A DNA stretch of 64,000 nt, from assembly GCF_000801335.2 (NCBI RefSeq), contig NZ_JSEH01000008.1, positions 124,001 to 188,000 on the forward strand. Reading direction: 5' to 3'. Positions 54,482 to 63,113 of the stretch are shown in pieces. Below the pieces are notes generated by a model, which ran no database searches, was not told the origin of the DNA, and worked only from the letters and a program-made list of their open reading frames with translations. The position numbers and the translations under genes are program-made. How positions within the stretch are numbered: position 1 is the stretch's first letter; every line of letters starts with the position of its first letter. This DNA comes from Desulfovibrio sp. TomC (GTDB taxonomy: Bacteria; Desulfobacterota; Desulfovibrionia; Desulfovibrionales; Desulfovibrionaceae).

Positions 54482-57400
54482 TCAGGCCGGCGGCCGCTGG
54501 CGAAGGACCTTCGTTATGACCGCATTCAGTTCGTCCATGGAAAAAGGCTTGGGCACGTAGCCGTCCATACCGGCGGCCAGGAAGGTTTCCTGGTCGCCGG
54601 TCATGGCATAGGACGTCAGCGCGATGACCGGGATAGCCGCCTTGGCCGCCAGATGCGGCGCCGTGCGGATGGCCCGGACCGCCTCCAGGCCGTCCATGAC
54701 CGGCATCTGGATATCCATGAGCACGAGATCGAAGTCTTCGGCGGCCAGCCTCTCCAAGGCTTGCGCGCCGTCGAAAGCGACGGTCACGGCATGGCCGGCC
54801 TTTTCCAGCATCCGGCTGGTGGCCAGCCGGGTAACATGGTCGTCCTCGGCCAACAGCACCCGCAGCCCGGCGACAGCCGGAGAGCGACGGCCGGGCCTGG
54901 CAATCTGGCAGGCCAGGGCCTGGGCGCTGGCAAAGGTGACGCAAAAATAGATGGACGTGCCCACCCCGGGTTCGCTGTCCACGGCAATATTGCCGCCCAT
55001 AAGCGTGACCAGCCGGCTGCAAATGGAAAGCCCCAGGCCCGCTCCCTGGACATTGCGGCGATAGCCCTGGCTGACCTGGGTGAACGGTTTGAAAAGACTG
55101 CCTATGGCCTCGTCGGGGATGCCGCAGCCGGTATCCGCGACACAAAAAAGCACCCGCACCTCCTGGGCCTTGTGCGAGGGCAGAGGATAGGCCTCCACCG
55201 TGACGGAGCCGGCCGTGGTGAACTTAAAGGCATTGCCGATGAGATTGGTCAGCACTTGCTGCACCCGGGCGGCGTCCCCGACCACCACGGCCGGCAGGGT
55301 ATCGGCGATATGGCTGACAAGGGCCACCCCTGCCTGTCGGGCGACGGGCGTGAACAGTTCGAGCACCTGGCGCAGGGCGACGGACAGGTCGAAGGGGTCG
55401 GCCTGGATCTGCATCTTCCCGGCCTCGACCTTGGAAATGTCCAGGATATCGGCCAGAAGGCGGGTCAGCCGTCTGCTCGACTGGATGGCCAGCTCGGCGT
55501 ACTCGGCCTGCTCGTTGTCCAAAGGCGTTTCCTTGAGCAGTTGGAGCATGCCCAGAACGCCGTTTAGGGGCGTCCGTATCTCGTGGCTCATGTTGGCCAG
55601 GAAGGCGGACTTGGCCCGATTGGCGGCCTCGGCCTCGTTGCGCGAGACGGTCAGCGAGCGCTCCATTTCGATGCGCTCCGTAACGTCTTCCCGAATGAGG
55701 ATGCCGCCGGCAAAAGAGCCGTCGTCCTGGTAGAGCGGCACGCCGCGCAGGTTGACGTAGCCGGCGTGGCCGCCAGTGAACTCCGGAAAATACACGGCCT
55801 GCAAATCGACCGCCTCGCCGGAGAGGAGCGGCTTCAGCTTGTCGGCGATGCCGGCCCGGACGATGCCCGGCAGTTCCACCAGCCGGCGGCCCAGGAAGAA
55901 TTCCGGCGTTTTGCGGCCCCCGGCGAAGACGTCCAGATGCCGCTTGTTCACGAAAATAATGCGCCCCGCAGCGTCAAAGGCCATAATGGAAATGGGGGCC
56001 TGCTCGGCCAGCAGCTTGTAGCGCGTCTCGCTTTCCCGAAACCGGGCCTCGGCCTCCTTGCGCTCGGTAATTTCCGTGGACATGGTCCCGACCCCAAGCA
56101 ATCGGTCGTCGTCGGCATAGACGGGAAATTTTCGGGTGAGAAACGTTCGATTGCGCCCGTTCTCGCCGAGCATGCCCTCCTCGCTGGTCAGCGACTGGCC
56201 CCGGGGCAACGCCAGGGCCTGCCTGTCGTTGGCTATATACTGGGCGATCTGCTCCGGGGAGGACAGCCCGGCAAAGAGCTCCGCATCCGTGCGCCCCATA
56301 ATGTCGTCCAACCGGTGGCCGGTCAGGAGCAGATACGCCCGGTTGACCATGCCGTAGCGCAGGGCGCAGTCCTTGAAGACCACGACGGAATCGGCATTTT
56401 GCAACAGCTCGTAAAAGGCCAGCCGGGCGTCGTCGCGCTGCCGCCGTTCGGTGACGTCCGAGGCAAAGCCCAGGACGCGGTCCGGCAACATCTGCACGGC
56501 GGCAATGGACCACCAGCGCGCCGTCCCGTCCCTGTGCCGGCCGAGCACCTCGGCGGTCCTGGCCTGGGCGCCAATCGCGGCGAAACGACGCACAATCGCT
56601 TCCCGCCCGTCCGGGTCCAGGACGTCGGCAATGTTTTGGGCCAGCAGTTCGTCGCGCGACCAGCCGGTCATGCGACAGGCCGCGGGGTTGACGTCGTGCA
56701 GCCGGCCAGCGGCGTCGGCGATGAAAATGGCCGACGGCGCGCTGTCAACATAGGTCCGGTAACGCGCCTCGCTGGCCACAAGCGCCACAACCGCCCGTTT
56801 CCTGGCGCCCAGGGCCAGGGCCAGCCCCATGATGCACCCGGCCATGACCGCGAACACGGCCAGGGCCGTCCACACCAGCCCCCGGTAGCGGGCATAGAGG
56901 CTCTCCTGGCGGTTGACGACGACGACGCCCGGGGGCAGGTCGCCGACATCCAGGCCGAAACGGCGCAGCTGGATTTCGTCGACCATGGGCACGTTCGGGC
57001 TGTTGCGGATGCGGGGCAGACCAGCCACTGCCTCGCCGGCCAGGATGCGCCGGGCCAGCCCGCCGGCCGCCCGCCCCTGCTCCAGGCCGCTGACCACCAG
57101 GCCGCCAAGCGCCCCGGCGCCGACTTCGAAATCCCAGCAGGTCAGGACCGGAAACGAAGACGCCGTCGAACACGCAGCCATGCTGTCCCCCAGGGGCAGG
57201 CGCTCCCCGTCCGGCCCCTGGAGAATACCCAGGACCAGCACGAGGGTGTCCCGGGGCAAGCCTCCCAGTATCCCCGCCAAGTCGTCGCGCTTGACGTCAA
57301 GCAACTCCGTCACGGCCAGCGACCGGGGAAACCCGGGCCTCGCCTGGCGCAGCCCTTCAAGATTGGCCAGCCCGCCGCCAGTTGAATCAGCCACAACGGC

Positions 57401-58015
57401 CAAATGGGATGTCTTTGGGAAAAGCCTGAGACCAAGGTTGACCGTGCCCGTGATGTCCAGGGTCTCGCTCACGCCGGCAATGTCGGTCTCTTTGGCCAGC
57501 AGAGCCGGCGTGACGTTGTTGAGACCGCAAAAGACCAGCGGCAATTTCGGATCAAGGGCGGCCCGGAAACGGCGCAGGGAGTCAAAGGCCGCATCGTCCG
57601 CCGCCACCAGCAGGGCAAGGCGGCTCTGGCTGTATTTTGTGAGCAGGAAGCGTTCGAAATCGGCAACATGATGGACGCCTTCCGCACGTCTGGCATCGAG
57701 CCATTCCACATGCAGCACGACGCTGGACTGTTCCAATGAGGAACGCAATCCTTCTAAAATCGGAGCGGACCAGACATCCTGAACGTCATAGGACATCAGG
57801 ATAAGGACGTCTTTCGTATCGGCAGCCCCGGATGCTGCTGTCGACAGCGTCCAAAACAAAAGAAAAGCCGCCAGGAACAATGGCAAGATGCGCAGTCGGC
57901 CTCGTCCGCGCAGGAATTGCCGCAGGCAAAGACCGTCAGGCAACAATACCCTTTTCTGGTATTGCAGGAGACTGGGCGATCTCCCGGTGGAGCAGCGGAG
58001 AGGATACCATTTCAT
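54482..58015 (-). CDS. Membrane hybrid histidine kinase with ABC-substrate-binding sensor and PAS domains
   Basis: A 1177-residue kinase. An N-terminal export segment (~44-66) is followed by a ~280-residue periplasmic ABC substrate-binding (DUF534-like) domain (DVLILMSYDVQDVWSAPILEGL, FCGLNNVTPAL) and a membrane helix (~375-400). Three PAS domains (about 415-790) follow, then HisKA (MSHEIRTPLNGVLG), HATPase_c (NLIGNAFKFT, DTGCGIPDEA, GAGLGLSI) and a C-terminal receiver (VLMDIQMPVMDG). The annotated ATG has only a weak ribosome site; a TTG about 24 codons later follows AAAGGG. It faces away from the dicarboxylate regulators' control region and has no adjacent response regulator gene. Confidence 0.9.
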   Translation of the reverse strand: MKWYPLRCSTGRSPSLLQYQKRVLLPDGLCLRQFLRGRGRLRILPLFLAAFLLFWTLSTAASGAADTKDVLILMSYDVQDVWSAPILEGLRSSLEQSSVVLHVEWLDARRAEGVHHVADFERFLLTKYSQSRLALLVAADDAAFDSLRRFRAALDPKLPLVFCGLNNVTPALLAKETDIAGVSETLDITGTVNLGLRLFPKTSHLAVVADSTGGGLANLEGLRQARPGFPRSLAVTELLDVKRDDLAGILGGLPRDTLVLVLGILQGPDGERLPLGDSMAACSTASSFPVLTCWDFEVGAGALGGLVVSGLEQGRAAGGLARRILAGEAVAGLPRIRNSPNVPMVDEIQLRRFGLDVGDLPPGVVVVNRQESLYARYRGLVWTALAVFAVMAGCIMGLALALGARKRAVVALVASEARYRTYVDSAPSAIFIADAAGRLHDVNPAACRMTGWSRDELLAQNIADVLDPDGREAIVRRFAAIGAQARTAEVLGRHRDGTARWWSIAAVQMLPDRVLGFASDVTERRQRDDARLAFYELLQNADSVVVFKDCALRYGMVNRAYLLLTGHRLDDIMGRTDAELFAGLSSPEQIAQYIANDRQALALPRGQSLTSEEGMLGENGRNRTFLTRKFPVYADDDRLLGVGTMSTEITERKEAEARFRESETRYKLLAEQAPISIMAFDAAGRIIFVNKRHLDVFAGGRKTPEFFLGRRLVELPGIVRAGIADKLKPLLSGEAVDLQAVYFPEFTGGHAGYVNLRGVPLYQDDGSFAGGILIREDVTERIEMERSLTVSRNEAEAANRAKSAFLANMSHEIRTPLNGVLGMLQLLKETPLDNEQAEYAELAIQSSRRLTRLLADILDISKVEAGKMQIQADPFDLSVALRQVLELFTPVARQAGVALVSHIADTLPAVVVGDAARVQQVLTNLIGNAFKFTTAGSVTVEAYPLPSHKAQEVRVLFCVADTGCGIPDEAIGSLFKPFTQVSQGYRRNVQGAGLGLSICSRLVTLMGGNIAVDSEPGVGTSIYFCVTFASAQALACQIARPGRRSPAVAGLRVLLAEDDHVTRLATSRMLEKAGHAVTVAFDGAQALERLAAEDFDLVLMDIQMPVMDGLEAVRAIRTAPHLAAKAAIPVIALTSYAMTGDQETFLAAGMDGYVPKPFSMDELNAVITKVLRQRPPA
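57944..57964. promoter_or_regulatory. Inverted repeat at the start of the hybrid kinase gene
   Basis: CAATACC-7-GGTATTG, a perfect palindrome overlapping the first codons. If translation begins at the later TTG, this would be an operator in the leader. Confidence 0.3.
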
Positions 58016-58156
58016 GTTTTCTGATACGACCGGCGGCGTAGAGCGTCAATACAGACCTCTTCCACCGCCGCCGGAGAGGAACCAGACAGACAGGACAGAC
58101 CCTTTCGGGAGGGGAAGAGGCTCCCGGCCAACGGTCCCATCCACACCGGACCAGCC

Positions 58157-58624
58157 TCAGGCTCCGGCCAGTCCCATCTCCCGAATGATGCGAAATTCCT
58201 GCTCTGTCACCGGCATGACCGACAGGCGCGAACCTTTGCGCAGCAGTTCCATGCTGGCCAGTTCCGGCACGGTCCGAAGGACGGCCAGGGGCACGACCTG
58301 GGGGAATTTGGCCACAAACCGCACGTCCACCATGGACCAGATCGGGTTCTCCGGGGTGGCCCGGGGGTCGTAGTGTTGGGCTTGCGGGTCCAGAGCCGTC
58401 AGGTCGGGGTAGGCCTCGCGGGCCACCTCGGCCAGTCCGGCCACGCCCGGGTTGGTGATGCTGTGGTAAAAAAGCAGCCCGTCGCCCAAGCGCATCCCGT
58501 CGCGCAGGAAATTGCGGGCCTGGAAGTTGCGCACTCCGTCCCAGCCCGTCACCCCGCCCGGGGCGGCGGCCAGGTCGTCGATGGAAAAACAGCCCGGTTC
58601 GGACTTTATCAGCCAGCAGCCCAT
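58157..58624 (-). CDS. EVE-domain protein
   Basis: A 155-residue EVE (PUA-like fold) protein. Segments CWLIKSEPGCFSIDDL, WDGVRNFQARNFLR, LGDGLLFYHS and PIWSMVDVRF are conserved in the family, which binds modified nucleobases in DNA or RNA. GGGGAGG is 6 bases before the ATG at 58624. The only neighbour on the strand is a small zinc-ribbon gene 37 bases upstream. Stand-alone copies like this are of unknown role. Confidence 0.93.
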   Translation of the reverse strand: MGCWLIKSEPGCFSIDDLAAAPGGVTGWDGVRNFQARNFLRDGMRLGDGLLFYHSITNPGVAGLAEVAREAYPDLTALDPQAQHYDPRATPENPIWSMVDVRFVAKFPQVVPLAVLRTVPELASMELLRKGSRLSVMPVTEQEFRIIREMGLAGA

Positions 58625-58661
58625 GGCCGACCTCCCCTTGCGGCCGATTCCGGCCGGATGT

Positions 58662-58871
58662 TCAGCCCAGGCGGCCGACTTCGGCGACGCACTGGTCGTC
58701 CCATTCCAGACAACTGAGATCGGTGATGGCCTCGAACTGGCCCAGGCAGCGCTGGCATTTTTCGGCAACCGCCACCGAGCCGTCCCGGATGTCGGTTTCG
58801 GCGGCCGTTACCGTGACGGTCTGGCCGCAGGACGGGCAGGTGGCTTCAAACGTGGCTGTACGGGTGGTCAT
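58662..58871 (-). CDS. Small zinc-ribbon protein
   Basis: A 69-residue protein with CPSCGQT and CQRCLGQF, two CxxC pairs 26 residues apart, plus two further cysteines near the C-terminus (LSCLEWDDQC). Metal binding is likely; function unknown. A good ribosome site (AAGGGAG) precedes the ATG. It may be co-transcribed with the EVE gene. Confidence 0.78.
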   Translation of the reverse strand: MTTRTATFEATCPSCGQTVTVTAAETDIRDGSVAVAEKCQRCLGQFEAITDLSCLEWDDQCVAEVGRLG

Positions 58872-59190
58872 GGCAAGTGCTCCCTTGGCGCGTGGGCCGA
58901 AACGGCGTTTCTTCTCGTTCCCGACAGGCCGGGAACGGCCTCGACCCTACACCGGGCCGGCGCAGGGCGTAAAGACCGCAGCCGGTCCGGCCAGGTCCCG
59001 GCCGGTTCGGCCCCGGCCCGGGACGCCGCTGCGCCGACAGCCCTTCCAGCCTCCCCGGCGGTCATCCGCCAGGGCCGGGGAGACGTCGCGCCGCTCTCCT
59101 CGTGAACGGCCGGCTGGTCGGCTTGTCATCCCCGCCAAGGCCGGGTACACAGACAGGGTGTAGATTTGTGTCGTGCAACCTGGAGGCCCT
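58872..59190. other. Divergent intergenic region
   Basis: 319 bases between the zinc-ribbon gene (minus) and the DUF6599 gene (plus). GC-rich, no hairpin with T-run, no clear promoter consensus. It must contain promoters in both directions. Confidence 0.5.
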
Positions 59191-60261
59191 ATGGTCGTCT
59201 CACGCCCAGGTTTGAAAAGCGGGCAACGCGCGGCCGCCTGGATGGTGTTGGCCTGTCTGGCCGCCGTCGCCGTCTGGCTCGGCCTCGCCCAGGCCCGATT
59301 TTCCCCGGCCGTGCTGGTGGCCCTGACCCCGCCGAAAAGCATTGCCGCCCCGGGCGGCGACGCCGCCGCCGCCCGAGTTTTTGCCACGGCCGGGCTGCTT
59401 ACAACCCTCGCCGGCGCAACCCCGGCCGGGGCCATTGAAAGCTACGACCCCGTCACCCTGTCCGACCGCATCGACGGCAAGGCCGAACTCTATCTGGCCG
59501 CCAATTTCAAGGAAATGTCCTGCCGGACCGTGACCCTGCCAAACGGCGCGCGCGTCGATGCCTCCGTCTATGCCCAGGCCGGGCCGGCCGACGCCTTTGC
59601 CGTCCTAAGCGCCCAGCGCCGCCAGGGTTCGCGCCCCCTGCCCGCCCTGGCCCCGGACGCCTACGCCACGCCAAACGCCGTCTATTTCACCCGTGGCGGC
59701 CACTATGTGGAACTGACCGCCGACCGGGCCGACCCGGACACCATGGCTGGCCTGGAAACCCTGGGCGCGACCCTTTTTGCCGCCCTGCCGGCCGAGGCCC
59801 CCTCCCTGGCCGGGCAGGCCGACGCCCCGGCCCGGCCGGACCCCAAAACGCTCTTCCCGCCCGAGGGCCTGACCGCCGACAGCGTGCGTCTGGCCGTTTC
59901 CGACGCCATGGGCATGGCCGGATTTTCCAATGTCTACACGGCTGAATACGTCCTGCCCACCGGCGCGGCCACGGCCCTTTTGGCCGAGCGCGACAGCCCG
60001 GCGCAGGCGGCGGCCGAGGCCCGGGCCTTTGCCGCCTTCCTTGGCCAAAACGGCTATGCGGCAGCGCCCCTGCCGCCGGACGCGCCGAGGCTTCCGGCCG
60101 ACGCCGTCCTGCTTGCAGCCGACGGCTCTTATGAAATCCTCTGGACCCGGGGCAGCCTGCTGGCCGGGGTCCACGACGCCCTCAGCCGGCCGGCCGCCCT
60201 GGCCCTGGCCCAGACCCTGGCCGACGCCCTGGAGAAGGCCGGGCCCGAGGTGAGGCCATGA
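59191..60261 (+). CDS. DUF6599-like exported protein
   Basis: A 356-residue protein that I place tentatively in the DUF6599 group found next to DUF362 and polyferredoxin genes in Desulfovibrio-type genomes. An N-terminal membrane or signal segment (residues ~14-36) is followed by a soluble domain with ATAGLLTTLAGATPAGAIESYDPVTLSDRIDGKA split by conserved Asp/Gly, NFKEMSCRTVTLPNGARVDASVYAQ and repeated amphipathic strands. One cysteine only, so no metal cluster. GGAGG is 4 bases before the ATG. It overlaps the DUF362 gene by 4 bases (ATGA), the first gene of a four-gene operon. Confidence 0.72.
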   Translation: MVVSRPGLKSGQRAAAWMVLACLAAVAVWLGLAQARFSPAVLVALTPPKSIAAPGGDAAAARVFATAGLLTTLAGATPAGAIESYDPVTLSDRIDGKAELYLAANFKEMSCRTVTLPNGARVDASVYAQAGPADAFAVLSAQRRQGSRPLPALAPDAYATPNAVYFTRGGHYVELTADRADPDTMAGLETLGATLFAALPAEAPSLAGQADAPARPDPKTLFPPEGLTADSVRLAVSDAMGMAGFSNVYTAEYVLPTGAATALLAERDSPAQAAAEARAFAAFLGQNGYAAAPLPPDAPRLPADAVLLAADGSYEILWTRGSLLAGVHDALSRPAALALAQTLADALEKAGPEVRP

Positions 60262-61307
60262 CCCCCAAAACGCCCCTGTCGCCGCCGGACGCCCCACGCG
60301 CCGCCGGCCCCCAAAACCCCGACCGTCGCCGGTTCCTGGTCCGGCTGGGCGCGGCCTCGGCCCTGGCTGTGGCTGCCGGCGGCCTGGGGCTGGCCCTGCG
60401 CGATCCGGCCGGGCCCAAAGCCGGGCAAGGCGGCCGGGTCCTGGCCGGGCTGGGTGATTTTACCGTGGCCCCGCCCGCCCCGGGCCAACCCCGGCTGGCC
60501 ACTGTCCACGGCACGGACCGCCGGGCCATGTTCAACCAGGGCGTCAATGCCTTGGGCGGCATGGAGGCCTTTATTTCCCCGGGCGACGTGGTGCTGCTCA
60601 AGGTCAACGCCGTCATTGCCGCGCCGGCCCTGCTCGGGGCCACCACCAATCCCGACCTGCTGGCCGCCGTGGCCGAGGCCTGCCGCCGCGCCGGCGCGGC
60701 CAGGGTGCTCGTCGCCGACAACCCCATCAACAACCCGGACAGCTGCTTCGAGGTCTCGGGGCTGGCCGGCGCGGCCCGGCAGTCCGGGGCGGCCCTCATC
60801 CTGCCCCGGCAAAGCCTGTTTGCGCCGGTGAGCCTGCCGGGGGCCGCCTTTCTCACCGACTGGCCGGTCCTGGCCGGGGCCTTTGCCGGCGTCGCCAAGT
60901 GCATCGTGCTCTCCCAGGTCAAGGACCATCAACGGGCGGTGGCCTCCATGACCCTTAAAAACCTCTACGGCCTGCTTGGCGGGCGGCGAAACATCTTCCA
61001 CCAGGACATAAACGGCATTATCGCCGAACTGGGACGGCTGGTGCGCCCCACCTTGTGCGTGCTCGACGGGGTGACCTCCATGATGACCAACGGCCCGACC
61101 GGCGGCTCCCTGTCGGACTTGAAAGCCACCAACACCATGATCCTGTCCACCGACCCCGTGGCCGCCGACGCCCAGGGGATTGGCCTGCTTGGGCGCACCC
61201 CGGCCGACCTGCCCTATCTGGCCCTGGCCCAGGCCGCCGGCGTCGGCAGCATCGACCCGGCAGGGCTGCGTCCCGTCACCCTGAGCGTCGAACCGGCGGC
61301 GGGCTAG
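60258..61307 (+). CDS. DUF362 protein with Tat-type signal
   Basis: A 349-residue DUF362-domain protein. The N-terminus holds a twin-arginine-like motif RRRFLVRLGAASALAVAAG (residues 24-42), so it is probably exported folded. Domain segments are DVVLLKVNAVI, VADNPINNPDS, SQVKDHQRAVASMTLKNLYGLL and TDPVAADAQGIGLLG. Other DUF362 proteins carry ferredoxin sites; this one has none, so it would rely on the polyferredoxin encoded next. The biochemical role of DUF362 is not established. Confidence 0.86.
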   Translation: MTPKTPLSPPDAPRAAGPQNPDRRRFLVRLGAASALAVAAGGLGLALRDPAGPKAGQGGRVLAGLGDFTVAPPAPGQPRLATVHGTDRRAMFNQGVNALGGMEAFISPGDVVLLKVNAVIAAPALLGATTNPDLLAAVAEACRRAGAARVLVADNPINNPDSCFEVSGLAGAARQSGAALILPRQSLFAPVSLPGAAFLTDWPVLAGAFAGVAKCIVLSQVKDHQRAVASMTLKNLYGLLGGRRNIFHQDINGIIAELGRLVRPTLCVLDGVTSMMTNGPTGGSLSDLKATNTMILSTDPVAADAQGIGLLGRTPADLPYLALAQAAGVGSIDPAGLRPVTLSVEPAAG

Positions 61308-61310
61308 GCC

Positions 61311-63113
61311 ATGGGCATTGTCGCCGCGCGCCGCATCAGCCAGGGCTTTTTCCTGCTTGTGTTCGGCTGGCTGTGCCTGGTGGCCACGCTTGGCGACGGG
61401 CTGTTCGAACTGCGGGGCTGGCCGGTCAACTGGCTGCTCTCGCTCGACCCGCTGCCGGCCCTGGCCACGGCCCTGGCCACCGGGAGCCTTTATGCCCCGC
61501 TGCTCTGGGCCGTGCCGGCAGTGGTCCTGACCCTTTTTCTCGGCCGGTTTTTCTGTGGTTTCCTCTGCCCGCTCGGCACGCTTAATCAAATAAGCGGCTT
61601 TCTGGTCCGCAAGGGCCTGGGCCGCCCGGCCCGGGCCGAGGACAACCGCCCCGGCCCGGCCCAGGGGCTGAAATACGCCCTGCTCGCCTTGCTCCTGGCT
61701 GCGGCGGTCCTGGGCAACGTCCAGACCGGCCTGCTCGATCCCCTGCCGCTTCTGACCCGCTCGGTCGATCTCGGCCTGCTGCCGCTCCTTGATCCGCGTC
61801 AGGGCCTGGGCCTGGGCCAGGCCGAGGCCCGGCACTACGACGGGGCCTGGGTGTTCGGCTTGGTTTTCATCGCCATCCTGGCGGCCAATGCCCTGCGGCC
61901 CCGTTTTTTTTGCCGTTATCTGTGTCCCCTGGGAGCCTTTTTCGGCCTGCTCGTCCGATTTGCTCCCTGGCGCATCGGCAAGGCCACGAGCGACGACTGC
62001 GGCGCTTGCCGGAGGTGCGAGGAATACTGCGAGGGCGGCTGCCGGCCGTCGGGCAAGCTCATTGCCAGCGAATGCGTGCTGTGCCTCAACTGCCTTGCCC
62101 GCTGTCCCACCGGCCGCATCGGCTTTGCCGGCCGGGCCTCGGCAGCCGGGGAGCAGCCCTTGCCGGACTTTTCCCGGCGCGGGGCGGTGCTGGTCCTGGC
62201 CTCGGGCACGGCCGGGCTCGTGGCCGCGCCGCTGTGGAGCGTTGGCGGCGTGGCCGGGGCCGGGCGCAACCCGGGGCTGATCCGGCCGCCCGGGTCCTTA
62301 GACGAGGCCCGGTTCCTGGCCCGGTGCATCCGCTGCGGCCAGTGCATGCGGGTGTGCCCGGCCAACGTCATCCAGCCGGCCTTCACCGTGGCCGGGGCGG
62401 CCGGGATATGGACGCCGACGCTCGATTTCCGCCTGGGCCGGGCCGGCTGCCTGCAAAACTGCATCGCCTGCGGCCAGCTGTGCCCCACGGCCGCCATCCG
62501 GCCGCTGACCCTGGAAGAAAAGCTCGGCCAGGGCGATTTTGCCGCTGTCGGTCCCATTCGCCTGGGCACGGCCTTTGTGGACCGCACCCGCTGCCTGCCC
62601 TGGGCCATGGGCCGGCCGTGTCTGGTGTGCCAGGAGGTCTGCCCGGTCAGCCCCAAGGCCATTTCCGTGCGCGAGGTTTTTGAGCCGCTGCGCGCCCCGC
62701 GCCTGACCGTGGCCGGGGTCCGGGGAACGGAAGTGACCGTGGCCGCCCTGGCCCCGGTCGGGCGCAATCTGGCCTCGGGCGACTTCTCCCTGCGCCCGGT
62801 CGGAGCGCCAACCCAGCCGCCCCGGCGCATCCTCGGCGCGTCCGGGGTGCAGCTCACCCTGGCGGCCCCCCTGGCCGAGGCCGACACCGTCCCGGGCCGG
62901 GAGCTGGAACTCGTCGTGCGCCTGGAACAGCCCCATGTGGACCCGGCCCGGTGCATTGGCTGCGGCATGTGCGAACATGAATGTCCGGTATCGGGCCTGC
63001 GGGCCATCCGGGTCAGCAGTGAAAACGAATCGCGTTCGGGGCCGGGCCGCATGGTGGCCGACGCCGCCCCGCAAGGAGGAGCACCATGTCTCAGAAAACA
63101 GCTTCCGGCCTGA
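61311..63113 (+). CDS. Membrane polyferredoxin (NapH/NosR-like) electron-transfer protein
   Basis: A 600-residue protein. The N-terminal half has five to six membrane helices with the paired FFCGFLCPLG and FFCRYLCPLG motifs typical of NapH, NosR and CcoG relatives, which transfer electrons across or along the membrane. The rest carries multiple [4Fe-4S] motifs: CGACRRCEEYCEGGC, CVLCLNCLARCP, CIRCGQCMRVCP, CIACGQLCP, CLVCQEVCP and CIGCGMCEHECP. It probably takes electrons from menaquinol and delivers them to periplasmic partners such as the adjacent Tat-exported proteins. It overlaps the next gene by 28 bases. Confidence 0.9.
   Translation: MGIVAARRISQGFFLLVFGWLCLVATLGDGLFELRGWPVNWLLSLDPLPALATALATGSLYAPLLWAVPAVVLTLFLGRFFCGFLCPLGTLNQISGFLVRKGLGRPARAEDNRPGPAQGLKYALLALLLAAAVLGNVQTGLLDPLPLLTRSVDLGLLPLLDPRQGLGLGQAEARHYDGAWVFGLVFIAILAANALRPRFFCRYLCPLGAFFGLLVRFAPWRIGKATSDDCGACRRCEEYCEGGCRPSGKLIASECVLCLNCLARCPTGRIGFAGRASAAGEQPLPDFSRRGAVLVLASGTAGLVAAPLWSVGGVAGAGRNPGLIRPPGSLDEARFLARCIRCGQCMRVCPANVIQPAFTVAGAAGIWTPTLDFRLGRAGCLQNCIACGQLCPTAAIRPLTLEEKLGQGDFAAVGPIRLGTAFVDRTRCLPWAMGRPCLVCQEVCPVSPKAISVREVFEPLRAPRLTVAGVRGTEVTVAALAPVGRNLASGDFSLRPVGAPTQPPRRILGASGVQLTLAAPLAEADTVPGRELELVVRLEQPHVDPARCIGCGMCEHECPVSGLRAIRVSSENESRSGPGRMVADAAPQGGAPCLRKQLPA

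Noticed and set aside
60129-61835. 568-codon open frame on the minus strand
   Set aside because: Antisense to the DUF6599, DUF362 and polyferredoxin genes; composition is Gly/Gln/Arg-rich noise.
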